Part shown: in pieces, positions 56,876 to 64,000 of the stretch
How the letters are laid out: each line of letters starts with the position of its first letter
Position numbering within the stretch: position 1 is the first letter of the stretch
Source: JAFGUF01 sp040883315
GTDB lineage: Bacteria; Bacillota; Clostridia; Christensenellales; UMGS416
DNA length: 64,000 bases
Assembly: GCA_040883315.1 (NCBI GenBank)
Contig: JBFLKU010000011.1
Location: 248,001 to 312,000, forward strand
Direction: 5' to 3'
Notes under the pieces: model-generated
Database searches by the model: none
What the model was told of the DNA's origin: nothing
What the model saw: the letters and a program-made list of their open reading frames with translations, nothing else
Made by a program: the position numbers and the translations under genes

Positions 56876-58699
56876 ATGAATATGAATAAAAGAAACGATT
56901 CCCAAAAAGCGGATGTTATTCAGATTATTATAAAACCCTTTTTGTATATAGGGTATGGTTTTATGCTTTGCTTTGGCTCAGTGTATTATTTTGCATATAT
57001 ATTTACATGCAAAATATCAAAAATCGAAAATAAATATGGTGATTTTAGCGGCTTTTCTGCCAGCATAAAATCAATTGTATTTTCTGACACTATTAAGAAT
57101 CACACAGAAGTACAAAAGCAAAGAGCAAAAGTAAAAAAATCGAGAAAACAATCCGCGGAGTATATCTCCAGACCAAAGGGCAGGCTTTATACTGACTACA
57201 GAGAGAAAGCACGCGAAGGCGAGAAAGAACAAACTTCAGAAGCCGATAAAAAGAATTACTTTTTAAAGAGGTTTTTTGCATATGCCGCTATTTTCTTTTT
57301 GAAGGAAGATATCAGAAGAGAAAAAGCCAAGGAGATAGACCAAAAATATCCGCCTAGAGCCAAAAAAGAAAAGGCAGAGCGCCCAGTAGAAACAAGACGT
57401 GCTGCTGCCGCTCCTGCATATCCAGCGGTGCAGAAGCTCACTTATCAGAATGAGTACAGCGAAGAGGACGCTGAAAAAGCAGCTAAGAGAACCGTGCTAC
57501 ACAGAAAAATGATGATTACCTCTGTTGCTGTTATTATGTCATGCGTTATAGTATTTGTTGGTGCTATGGCATACGCACAGGAGCTGCCGGATGGATTCAA
57601 TGTGATACCGTCTGAGCCTACCATGAGCCTTTTTGAGACGATGATACCGGTGCAAGCAGCTGAATACTGCGAAGTACTGCCTGACGGCGAACAGAACCTG
57701 TATTTGGAATACTCAGATGAATCCGATATGGAAGAGAGCATAAACAAAGTCGCTAAGGAAATATCCCCTACTGCCGATGCACAATCGGACATTGTGATGG
57801 CAGGCAATATTAAAACTGAAGCAAAAATATTCAAACAAGGTGATGAAGACCCAGAAATAGCAAGAATACAAGCTAGGCTTATGGAGCTCCACTACATGAG
57901 CAAAGACGAAGTGACAAATTTCTATGGCAAAAACACAGTATATGCCATGGAGTATTTCCAAAGACAGCATGGGCTGCAGGTGGATGGCACAACAGGAGCG
58001 GAAACCTTAGCAATACTATACTCGGATAAAGCACAGGAATACACTGTGAAAGAAGGAACAGAGGGTGCTGATGTCAAGGAGATACAGCAAAGACTATATG
58101 ACTTGAAATATCTATTGTCTAAGTCATATATAACAGGCTACTTTGGCTCAAAAACCTTAGATGCAGTGAAGAAATTCCAGAGCAGAAATGGACTTTCATC
58201 AGATGGTGTAGTGGGATACAATACTCACAAGAAGCTTTTTAGCTCCTCAGCTATCAAAAACAGCACCAGCAGTTCATCAGGCGGAAGCTCATCCAGCGGC
58301 GGAGCCACAGGAAACGGCTCAGCATCAGATATAGTAAAAGTAGCTAAGTCATTGATGAACCAAGGCTATGTGTATGTATGGGGTGGAAAGAGCCCGTCTG
58401 ACGGCGGATTTGACTGCTCAGGATTTGTATACTATGTTCTGAATCAAGCAGGGATAAAAACAGGATACAGAGATTCATCCACATGGGCCAGCACAACTAG
58501 CTTCACGACAATAGAAAGCATTGATAACCTGAAGCCGGGCGACATATGTGTATTTAAAGGTCACGTGGGAATATACATTGGCGACATGAAGATGATACAC
58601 TGTACGTCATGGACAGATGGCTCAGGAATCACAATAAGCAGCATAGACACCTCATATAGACGCCAAAACTGGATATGGGGAAAACGAATAGTAAACTAA
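56876..58699 (+). CDS. Cell-wall hydrolase: two peptidoglycan-binding domains and NlpC/P60 peptidase
   Basis: A 607-residue protein. Two membrane segments flank a charged linker: about residues 18-42 (FLYIGYGFMLCFGSVYYF) and 213-235 (MITSVAVIMSCVIVFVGAMA), so the N-terminal region is probably cytoplasmic. Then two PG_binding_1 domains (about 320-385 and 395-455) with KNTVYAMEYFQRQHGLQVDG and KTLDAVKKFQSRNGLSSDG. A Ser/Gly linker leads to the NlpC/P60 domain (about 480-607): catalytic Cys in GGFDCSGFVYYVL and His in GHVGIYIGDMKMIHC. It should cut peptide bridges in peptidoglycan. The start lies six bases after an extended -10. Confidence 0.9.
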   Translation: MNMNKRNDSQKADVIQIIIKPFLYIGYGFMLCFGSVYYFAYIFTCKISKIENKYGDFSGFSASIKSIVFSDTIKNHTEVQKQRAKVKKSRKQSAEYISRPKGRLYTDYREKAREGEKEQTSEADKKNYFLKRFFAYAAIFFLKEDIRREKAKEIDQKYPPRAKKEKAERPVETRRAAAAPAYPAVQKLTYQNEYSEEDAEKAAKRTVLHRKMMITSVAVIMSCVIVFVGAMAYAQELPDGFNVIPSEPTMSLFETMIPVQAAEYCEVLPDGEQNLYLEYSDESDMEESINKVAKEISPTADAQSDIVMAGNIKTEAKIFKQGDEDPEIARIQARLMELHYMSKDEVTNFYGKNTVYAMEYFQRQHGLQVDGTTGAETLAILYSDKAQEYTVKEGTEGADVKEIQQRLYDLKYLLSKSYITGYFGSKTLDAVKKFQSRNGLSSDGVVGYNTHKKLFSSSAIKNSTSSSSGGSSSSGGATGNGSASDIVKVAKSLMNQGYVYVWGGKSPSDGGFDCSGFVYYVLNQAGIKTGYRDSSTWASTTSFTTIESIDNLKPGDICVFKGHVGIYIGDMKMIHCTSWTDGSGITISSIDTSYRRQNWIWGKRIVN

Positions 58700-58707
58700 A
58701 TAATAAC

Positions 58708-58733
58708 AAAGGCTGATAGAAATATCAGCCTTT
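58708..58733. terminator. Terminator between NlpC/P60 and CapA-like genes
   Basis: AAAGGCTGATA, loop GAAA, TATCAGCCTTT then TTT; probably serves both convergent genes. Confidence 0.85.
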
Positions 58734-58751
58734 TTTAGTACAACTAATTAT

Positions 58752-60020
58752 TTAATTCTCTGGAACCTGCCCAATAAACTCCACGTAGCTATCTGTAATG
58801 GAGCCTGCAACATCGTAGAATTTTGATTTTAGCTTTTCTTCAAATCCGCTGGGTACTTCAAAATCATCAATATTCATATCATCCAGTAGTGTGCCGGATG
58901 GAAGCACATGAAAATCATATAGATATGAACGAGTATAGAAAATGTAGGTAGGCAGCACTTGTGCCTTTTGTATGGTTACGGTTTCGGTCACAGGGTCAAA
59001 GCTGAGATATACATAGCATATAGCCCCCTGCTGCTCCAGTCGCATTGGTGAATTTGCCAAAAAGTTGCCCAAAGACCAGCATACTACGGCAGAGTTAACG
59101 GTGCCGTCATCCAGCTCTACCTCCATGTATTCAATAGGCTGAAGAATGTGAGGATGATGCCCGAAGATAACATCAACTCCGGCTTTTATTAGAATAGGTG
59201 CTAGTTCTTTTTGGTCGTCATATATTTCATAGTGGTTTTCATAGCCCCAATGCATGGATGCAACTATGATTTGGGCGCCCGCATTTTTCAAATCAGCAAC
59301 TTCTGCTTTCAGATACTCTTCGCTGCTTTGCGATATCATGTAGCTTTGTTCTTCATCTGTCAGCGTGCCGCGGTTTTGGTAGGCATAGGCAGATGAAAGA
59401 ACGCCTATTTTCACGCCCTTTACTTCAATTATTAAAGGAGTATTATAGCTTTCAATGCTGCTGAATGTACCGGTGTGATAAAATCCGTTTTCATCTAGTA
59501 TAGAAAGTGTTCTCAAAAGGCCTTCTTTTCCTTGGTCTAAAGAGTGATTATTGGAATTGGTCAGCACATCAAATCCAGCATTTTTTAAAGCTGGTGCCAG
59601 CTCATCTGGCGTATTGAATTTCGGGAAGCCAATGTATTCTCCTGCGGCAGCTCCACCAAAGACTGTTTCCAGATTTCCAAACATCAAATCAGGGTATTCT
59701 AGAGCGGACTTTATGTATTTAAAGTTATGCTCGAAATAATAATCATATCCGTCGTTGAAGCTGGCAGTATATCTGGCATCCGTCAGCTGCTTTTTGTGCA
59801 CCATAATGTCCCCTGTGCCGCCAAGCACTATCTCTATAGGCTGTGGAGCTGCTGTGGCAGTGGGGGTGGGATCTTCAGATATTGCCTGAGTTGGTGCAGA
59901 TGTGAAGCCAACGTCCGGAGTATATGATGGCTCTTGAGATTTTGTACATCCTGCTATAGCAAGGATTAGTATACTGATATATACAAATAGTATGGCTGTT
60001 TTTTTTCTATTTTTTAGCAT
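58752..60020 (-). CDS. CapA-family (poly-gamma-glutamate synthesis type) lipoprotein
   Basis: A 422-residue exported metallophosphoesterase-like protein. The lipoprotein signal ends in IAGC (Cys near residue 25), followed by a Pro/Thr-rich spacer. CapA motifs: GTGDIMVHKKQL, FGNLETVFGG, TNSNNHSLDQG, ASMHWGYENHYE and VIFGHHPHILQPIE, which carry the metal ligands. CapA proteins take part in capsule polymer or wall metabolism, but no capB/capC genes are near. The start at 60020 is preferred: a promoter (-35 TTGAAT 60050-60055, -10 TATAAT 60027-60032) lies only six bases upstream, while the ATG at 60038 falls before the -10 hexamer. No ribosome binding site, so probably leaderless. Confidence 0.88.
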   Translation of the reverse strand: MLKNRKKTAILFVYISILILAIAGCTKSQEPSYTPDVGFTSAPTQAISEDPTPTATAAPQPIEIVLGGTGDIMVHKKQLTDARYTASFNDGYDYYFEHNFKYIKSALEYPDLMFGNLETVFGGAAAGEYIGFPKFNTPDELAPALKNAGFDVLTNSNNHSLDQGKEGLLRTLSILDENGFYHTGTFSSIESYNTPLIIEVKGVKIGVLSSAYAYQNRGTLTDEEQSYMISQSSEEYLKAEVADLKNAGAQIIVASMHWGYENHYEIYDDQKELAPILIKAGVDVIFGHHPHILQPIEYMEVELDDGTVNSAVVCWSLGNFLANSPMRLEQQGAICYVYLSFDPVTETVTIQKAQVLPTYIFYTRSYLYDFHVLPSGTLLDDMNIDDFEVPSGFEEKLKSKFYDVAGSITDSYVEFIGQVPEN

Positions 60021-60026
60021 AGTGAA

Positions 60027-60055
60027 ATTATAAAGCATATGCTTGCTCTATTCAA
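60027..60055 (-). promoter_or_regulatory. Promoter of the CapA-like gene, leaderless arrangement
   Basis: Minus strand: -35 TTGAAT (60050-60055), 17 bases, -10 TATAAT (60027-60032), then TTCACT and the ATG. Confidence 0.7.
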
Positions 60056-60155
60056 GAAATAAAATACTACGAGCTAATCAATATCCTTTGCCTCTAGATG
60101 TTTTTATATAAATATTGTATAATACTTTAATAAGTAAAACATCAAGGAGAGGTAG

Positions 60156-61523
60156 ATGGGGAAAACAAAAAAAATATTTGCTGTCTTAATAATTGCAGCT
60201 ATGGTTTTGTCTGGCTGCAGCACAAATGATAAGAATAACGCAGATGTAGGGGCGGAATATCCTAAAGAGCTGTTTCCTATCTATCATGATGCGACAGTAT
60301 ATAGCTATAAATTTGACAAAGGAATAATTGATATAAGCTTTGGCACAGATGAAGACTATGAAAAGGTGGGTAAATACTACAGTCTCCTTTTTGAGCACAG
60401 TAAATACGAAGTTACTGCGGAGAAGCTGACCAATATGCGGTTTGTATCCTCTGGAAAGACAAATTTATATAAATATCTGCTGGAGGTAAACAAAGCCGAA
60501 AGCAGAAAAGACAAGAAAGTGAACAACACGATTATTAATTTGAGAATAGTTATTAATGATTTTGTATTAGACAGCGGATACAGTGCAACACCTACACCGG
60601 AGCCTGTAGACAAAATAACCGCCGCACCTACCAGCACACTTGCACCTACAGACTCTCCGAAGCCACAAAGCACTCACAATGCCTACAGCGACTTTGACGT
60701 GATATCAACAATTGATATGCAGGAAGAGAGCATATTTATTGAATGCCTGGATGTGAGCGAAAATGACAAAGGCAACGGATTGAAAAATGTATCTGTTAAG
60801 CTGAAGATAGTGAACTACGGCGAGGAACAAACAGGATATATTTCTGTTGATGATTTTGTCTTGGTGGATAGCTTGGGGAATTTCTATCACAGCGATATGA
60901 GCGGTGGAATATTCTCAAGAGGTGTAAATATACTGCCTGGCGGATACTGTGTGGACGACATAGACTTTGTCGTAGAGAGTAGCCTGATATACAGTGTGCT
61001 GGCTATACCTGAAGGACTAGGCAGCAGAATAACCAATAGCTACGATATGGAGCTGGCTCCCCTATCGCCTCCGGATAATCCCGGTTCGTATGATGAGGCA
61101 ATCGCAGAAGTATATGATATATCCTCGGTGCCTACATTTATAATTGGACAGGAATATATAATAGATAATATGCTTAAAATCAGGCTGAATGATGCACGGT
61201 ACTTCACAAACAACACTACTGTGAATTTAAAAAATCTGATGTATACTTTCAGTATGGAGTTTACCAACATATCAGATGATGTTATAATTCCAGTGGAGCT
61301 AAGGGAATTTGTGCTATTTGATATAAAGCACAATATAATGATAAAAACAACCTCTGATTTAACACCATATGACGAATTGGCATTTAACTCGATACAAAGC
61401 GGACTGTCAGAGGATTTCAACATTAGCTTTGAAGTATTTGAAGAAGTTGGAGAAAACTATTTGTGCTTGCTGCTTGTTAATCCAAGCAACCAAGATGAGA
61501 AGATAATATTTAAAATTAGATAA
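60156..61523 (+). CDS. Lipoprotein with two DUF4352-like domains
   Basis: A 455-residue lipoprotein; the signal peptide ends VLSGC (Cys at about residue 21). Residues about 30-140 form a small domain of unknown type; 145-175 are Pro/Thr-rich. Two immunoglobulin-like parts follow, each resembling DUF4352: about 180-300 (LKNVSVKLKIVNYGEEQTGY, FVLVDSLGNFYHS) and 325-455 (YTFSMEFTNISDDVIIPVEL). Similar proteins are exposed at the cell surface; function unknown. It stands directly before ireB (19-base gap) with AGGAGA upstream of that gene, so it may share the transcript. Ribosome binding site AAGGAGAGG. Confidence 0.7.
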   Translation: MGKTKKIFAVLIIAAMVLSGCSTNDKNNADVGAEYPKELFPIYHDATVYSYKFDKGIIDISFGTDEDYEKVGKYYSLLFEHSKYEVTAEKLTNMRFVSSGKTNLYKYLLEVNKAESRKDKKVNNTIINLRIVINDFVLDSGYSATPTPEPVDKITAAPTSTLAPTDSPKPQSTHNAYSDFDVISTIDMQEESIFIECLDVSENDKGNGLKNVSVKLKIVNYGEEQTGYISVDDFVLVDSLGNFYHSDMSGGIFSRGVNILPGGYCVDDIDFVVESSLIYSVLAIPEGLGSRITNSYDMELAPLSPPDNPGSYDEAIAEVYDISSVPTFIIGQEYIIDNMLKIRLNDARYFTNNTTVNLKNLMYTFSMEFTNISDDVIIPVELREFVLFDIKHNIMIKTTSDLTPYDELAFNSIQSGLSEDFNISFEVFEEVGENYLCLLLVNPSNQDEKIIFKIR

Positions 61524-61542
61524 CAATAAACAGGAGAAAAAA

Positions 61543-61803
61543 ATGGATACTAACCATACAGTTAAATTTAACATAAGCAAAGAAGACACATCTGTAGAGG
61601 ATATTTTGAAGCAGGTTTATTCTTCACTAAAAGAAAAGGGATATGACCCTATCAATCAGATAGTAGGATATATTATTTCGGGTGACCCGACATATATCAC
61701 AAGCTATAACAATGCCAGATATTTAATCAGGAGATTCGAGCGAGATGAGCTATTAGAAGAGCTGGTGAAAACATATATCGACAAGATAGAAAAAGAGAAA
61801 TAG
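61543..61803 (+). CDS. IreB-family regulatory phosphoprotein (UPF0297)
   Basis: An 86-residue protein matching IreB/YrzL: TVKFNISKEDTSVEDILKQV, YDPINQIVGYIISGDPTYIT and NARYLIRRFERDELLEELVK. In Enterococcus, IreB is phosphorylated by the PASTA kinase IreK and affects cephalosporin tolerance. Gene order ireB-ruvX-DUF1292 is conserved in Firmicutes and seen here. The genes are seven bases apart. Confidence 0.95.
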   Translation: MDTNHTVKFNISKEDTSVEDILKQVYSSLKEKGYDPINQIVGYIISGDPTYITSYNNARYLIRRFERDELLEELVKTYIDKIEKEK

Positions 61804-61810
61804 AGGGTAT

Positions 61811-62245
61811 ATGGCTGATTATACACGCTTGATGGGGCTGGACATAGGGAAAAAGAGAATTGGTATAGCTCTGTCGGACCCGCTAAAAATAACATCTCAA
61901 GGATTCGAAACGTACCTAAGGCAGAGTGCTGAAAAGGACATAGAGCACTACAACAAAATAATTAAAGACTATAATGTAGAAAAAATTATTATAGGGCTCC
62001 CAAAGACACTGTCGGGCGATATAGGAATAGCAGCCGAGGATATTATTAAATACTGCGATAATATAAAGGAAAGCCTCTTGGCTCCTATTGTTATGTATGA
62101 TGAGAGGATGTCGTCTGCACATGCCCACAGAATATTCGACGAAGGCAATATCAGACACAAAAAAAGAAGAAATTCTATAGATATGATGGCGGCCGCAATT
62201 ATTTTGGGCGACTATATGAAAGGCGAAACATGGAAGGACAAATAA
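61811..62245 (+). CDS. ruvX: Putative pre-16S rRNA nuclease / Holliday junction resolvase YqgF
   Basis: A 144-residue RNase H-fold protein. The first strand carries MGLDIGKKRIGIALSDPL with the catalytic Asp in LDIG; IIIGLPKTLSGDIG follows in the centre, and the last acidic residue is in YDERMSSAHA and the helix IDMMAAAIILGDYM. Length is normal (about 140). Family members process pre-16S rRNA and resemble Holliday junction resolvases. It overlaps the DUF1292 gene by 16 bases. Confidence 0.94.
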   Translation: MADYTRLMGLDIGKKRIGIALSDPLKITSQGFETYLRQSAEKDIEHYNKIIKDYNVEKIIIGLPKTLSGDIGIAAEDIIKYCDNIKESLLAPIVMYDERMSSAHAHRIFDEGNIRHKKRRNSIDMMAAAIILGDYMKGETWKDK

Positions 62246-62478
62246 TTCAATTAGAAAGCGAAGGACAAAAAAAGGCTTTTGAGCTTTTATTGATTTTTGA
62301 TGATAATAATTCTCAATACGCTGCTTTTGCAGACATAGAAGAGGATGACAGCATTGTAATAATGAAGATGATAGAAGAAAGTGGAGAATACGTTTTTGAA
62401 ACAATAGAAAATGAGCTGAAAGCAAAACAGCTATTTGTGACATTTACTTCACTATGGGAAGAATCGGAAGAGGAATAG
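62230..62478 (+). CDS. DUF1292 protein (YrzB-like)
   Basis: An 82-residue acidic protein: ESEGQKKAFELLLIFDDNNS, YAAFADIEEDDS and IMKMIEESGEYVFETIENE match the DUF1292 family, found beside ruvX in most Firmicutes. Function unknown. It overlaps ruvX by 16 bases and the spo0A-like gene starts 18 bases after it, so the four genes are likely one operon. Confidence 0.92.
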   Translation: MEGQIIQLESEGQKKAFELLLIFDDNNSQYAAFADIEEDDSIVIMKMIEESGEYVFETIENELKAKQLFVTFTSLWEESEEE

Positions 62479-62496
62479 CAAGCATAGGGAATTGGT

Positions 62497-63315
62497 ATGA
62501 ACAGTAACAAGATATCTGTATTAATAATCGACGATAATTTTTCTTTTGCAAAGACAATGAAAGAAAGCTTAGAATCTACAAATGTTTATGAAGTTATAGA
62601 TATTTTAGATGATGGAATCGCCGGGCTCAAGATGGCATTTGATAAAAGGCCACGAGTAATAATTGCAGATTTACTCATACCGAATTTAGACGGAAAAGAA
62701 ATAAGCTTGATGATAGAGCACCTGCCTGACTATAACCCTATATATATTATTTATTCATCAATTCATGATGATGAAATAGTGAAAGAAGTGGTAAAAGGCG
62801 GCGTTTCTCATTATTTTGTTCAGCCATTTGACATAGATCTTTTTATATGCAGATTGAATTCACTGCTGAATATATCAGCCAGTGCAAAGTTTTCAATAGC
62901 ATTCGGCAGCAATCCCAAGCACGATTTATATATTACAGAGACAACCAAGCTTTTGCGCAAGATGGGCATACCGCCGCATATATCCGGCTATCATTATCTA
63001 CGCGAAGCTATTATTTTGGCTGCTGAGGATTTTGGCAGAATAAACACTATGATGAACAGCATATATAAGCCCATTGCATATAAAAACGAAAGTACAATAG
63101 CAAGAGTAGAAAGATCTATGCGTCATGCCATTGAAGTGGCATGCGACAGATGCAGAGTGCATACCTTAGAGGAGCTTTTCGGAAACACCATAGATAGAAA
63201 CAAAGATAAACCCTCAAACAGAGAGTTTATTGCCTTATTTGCCGATAAAGTACTGTTGAGTGTAATATCAAAAAGAAACGGCGAAGGCGAAGCTATTGAA
63301 AAAAATCCTTTATAA
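62497..63315 (+). CDS. spo0A: Sporulation master regulator Spo0A-like response regulator
   Basis: A 272-residue response regulator. The receiver (1-125) has the acidic pair in VLIIDDN, the phospho-accepting Asp in VIIADLLIPNLDG, and the Ser/Thr switch in IIYSS. The conserved Lys after strand 5 (FILKPFD in B. subtilis) is Gln here (YFVQPFD), so the response to phosphorylation may differ. The C-terminal domain (about 145-262) is Spo0A-type: IPPHISGYHYLREAIILA, IARVERSMRHAIEVACDR (recognition helix) and KPSNREFIALFADKVLL. Usually spo0A follows spoIVB; here it follows DUF1292. Its 3' end overlaps the convergent methyltransferase gene by six bases. Confidence 0.92.
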   Translation: MNSNKISVLIIDDNFSFAKTMKESLESTNVYEVIDILDDGIAGLKMAFDKRPRVIIADLLIPNLDGKEISLMIEHLPDYNPIYIIYSSIHDDEIVKEVVKGGVSHYFVQPFDIDLFICRLNSLLNISASAKFSIAFGSNPKHDLYITETTKLLRKMGIPPHISGYHYLREAIILAAEDFGRINTMMNSIYKPIAYKNESTIARVERSMRHAIEVACDRCRVHTLEELFGNTIDRNKDKPSNREFIALFADKVLLSVISKRNGEGEAIEKNPL

Positions 63316-64000
63316 TTTTTGAGCCAAAAAGTGAATGCGATCGGATGAATCATTTGGTCTATCAAAAGATATATCGGAGAAAATATCTACTATAGAAAAC
63401 CCACTTTGAGACAAAAGCAATGTTAATTCATCTATACTATGCCCTCTTTGCAGATGTATTTCAGATGATCTTTCAAATATATCATCATCTATTTGTGTAA
63501 AAAAAGTGATGTCCATACTTAAAATGTGGTTTTCATAATCATATTGATTTGACCATATATATGCGAATTCTTCATTGTCTTCTGCGAAAAATTCATTGTT
63601 CATATCCTGTAGCTTTTTTCGGGTGCTTATATCGAAAAGCAGAAAAGCACCAGAGTCCATATGACGACTGCAATTTTCAAAAAACAATTTTACATCATCC
63701 AATTTAGTCAGGTAATTAATTCCGTCATTTATACATGAGATTAAAGAGAATTTTTTATTGAATTTAAAGGTTTTCATATCCTGCAGAGTATAGTTGATAT
63801 GCAAACCCTGATTATGAGTTTTTTCCTTTGCCTGTATCAGCATATCGCCGGATGAATCTATTGCGTCTACTATGTATCCGGCCTTTGCGAGGAAAATAGA
63901 AATATCGCCGGTTCCGCATCCGCAGTCCAGCATGTTGCAGCCTTTTTGCATACTGTATTTTTTTAGAATGTTTTTTATAAAATCATACCATTTTTGAGTA
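63310..64000 (-). CDS. Class I SAM-dependent methyltransferase, 5'-truncated by window edge
   Basis: The reading frame is open to the right edge of the window, so an apparent start at 63951 is internal; residues before it (KWYDFIKNILKKYS) are typical of the start of small-molecule methyltransferases. Motif I is MLDCGCGTGDISIFLA, the SAM ribose Asp is in VDAIDSS, motif IV-like SLISCINDGINYL follows. The C-terminal SIDELTLLLSQSGFSIVDIF is the usual last helix-strand pair. The substrate is unknown. It is convergent with spo0A, overlapping by six bases. Confidence 0.85.
   Translation of the reverse strand, partial: TQKWYDFIKNILKKYSMQKGCNMLDCGCGTGDISIFLAKAGYIVDAIDSSGDMLIQAKEKTHNQGLHINYTLQDMKTFKFNKKFSLISCINDGINYLTKLDDVKLFFENCSRHMDSGAFLLFDISTRKKLQDMNNEFFAEDNEEFAYIWSNQYDYENHILSMDITFFTQIDDDIFERSSEIHLQRGHSIDELTLLLSQSGFSIVDIFSDISFDRPNDSSDRIHFLAQKL

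Overview
The window looks like a chromosomal segment of an anaerobic, low-GC Gram-positive bacterium of the class Clostridia. Reasons: AT-rich DNA, strong AGGAGG-type ribosome binding sites, a Spo0A homologue, the IreB-RuvX-DUF1292 gene set, RNase Y, Rex, DegV proteins, a YhaO/YhaN-like gene pair, a trimeric [FeFe] hydrogenase and a radical-SAM NrdG-like activase. There is no insertion sequence, prophage, CRISPR array, rRNA or tRNA that I can see. Both edges cut genes: an acetyltransferase on the left and a methyltransferase on the right. A perfect 18-bp parS-like palindrome in the first 70 bases suggests an origin-proximal position.

Layout. 1-7.1 kb: small enzymes (acetyltransferase, two methyltransferases, nitroreductase, radical-SAM activase), a MATE exporter, a CPBP protease and the rplU-rpmA operon with a structured leader. 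7.2-12.5 kb, minus strand: prfA, prmC, DUF1385, rpmE, secG, a 45-residue membrane peptide and an orphan AgrC-like kinase. 12.6-20 kb: a large membrane-anchored protein with a degraded phosphodiester-glycosidase domain, an ABC exporter, an SH3b surface protein, and rex with an amino-acid-kinase gene. 19.8-26.1 kb: a degenerate SbcD-like protein overlapping a 1708-residue YhaN/SbcC-like ATPase with two membrane helices and a long repetitive disordered insertion; this is the most unusual part. 26.2-28.1 kb: a self-contained GntR(YtrA)-ABC operon with an operator. 28-34 kb: lepA, DUF1836, and three tandem paralogues (zinc ribbon, leucine-rich repeat, membrane). 34-40 kb: CPBP protease, DegV, acetyltransferase, greA-lysS, a zincless Fpg-like glycosylase. 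40.6-48.9 kb: a small membrane protein, a PadR-DUF1700-DUF4097 operon, a DUF3267 protease, rny, DUF4153 and an alkaline phosphatase lipoprotein. 49-56.7 kb: second DegV, archaeal-type aspS, the hydABC-type hydrogenase operon with two Rex-box-like sites, and an MBL hydrolase. 56.9-64 kb: NlpC/P60 wall hydrolase, CapA-like lipoprotein, another lipoprotein, then ireB-ruvX-DUF1292-spo0A.

How the genes work together. Rex (18.1-18.7 kb) probably controls the hydrogenase operon at 51.7-55.8 kb through two boxes in its 5' leader, linking NADH/NAD+ ratio to H2 production. prfA and prmC form a termination module (RF1 and its glutamine methylase); rplU-rpmA, rpmE, greA-lysS, lepA and aspS add translation and transcription functions. 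Several exported proteins share Pro/Thr-rich spacers after the anchor, suggesting a common way of spacing domains from the membrane. Four genes for membrane or exported proteins have a -10 box only 6-7 bases before the ATG, as in leaderless transcripts.

All calls come from reading the sequence and translations; no homology search or structure prediction was run. Family names rest on motif recognition. Promoter, operator and terminator calls are by pattern only.
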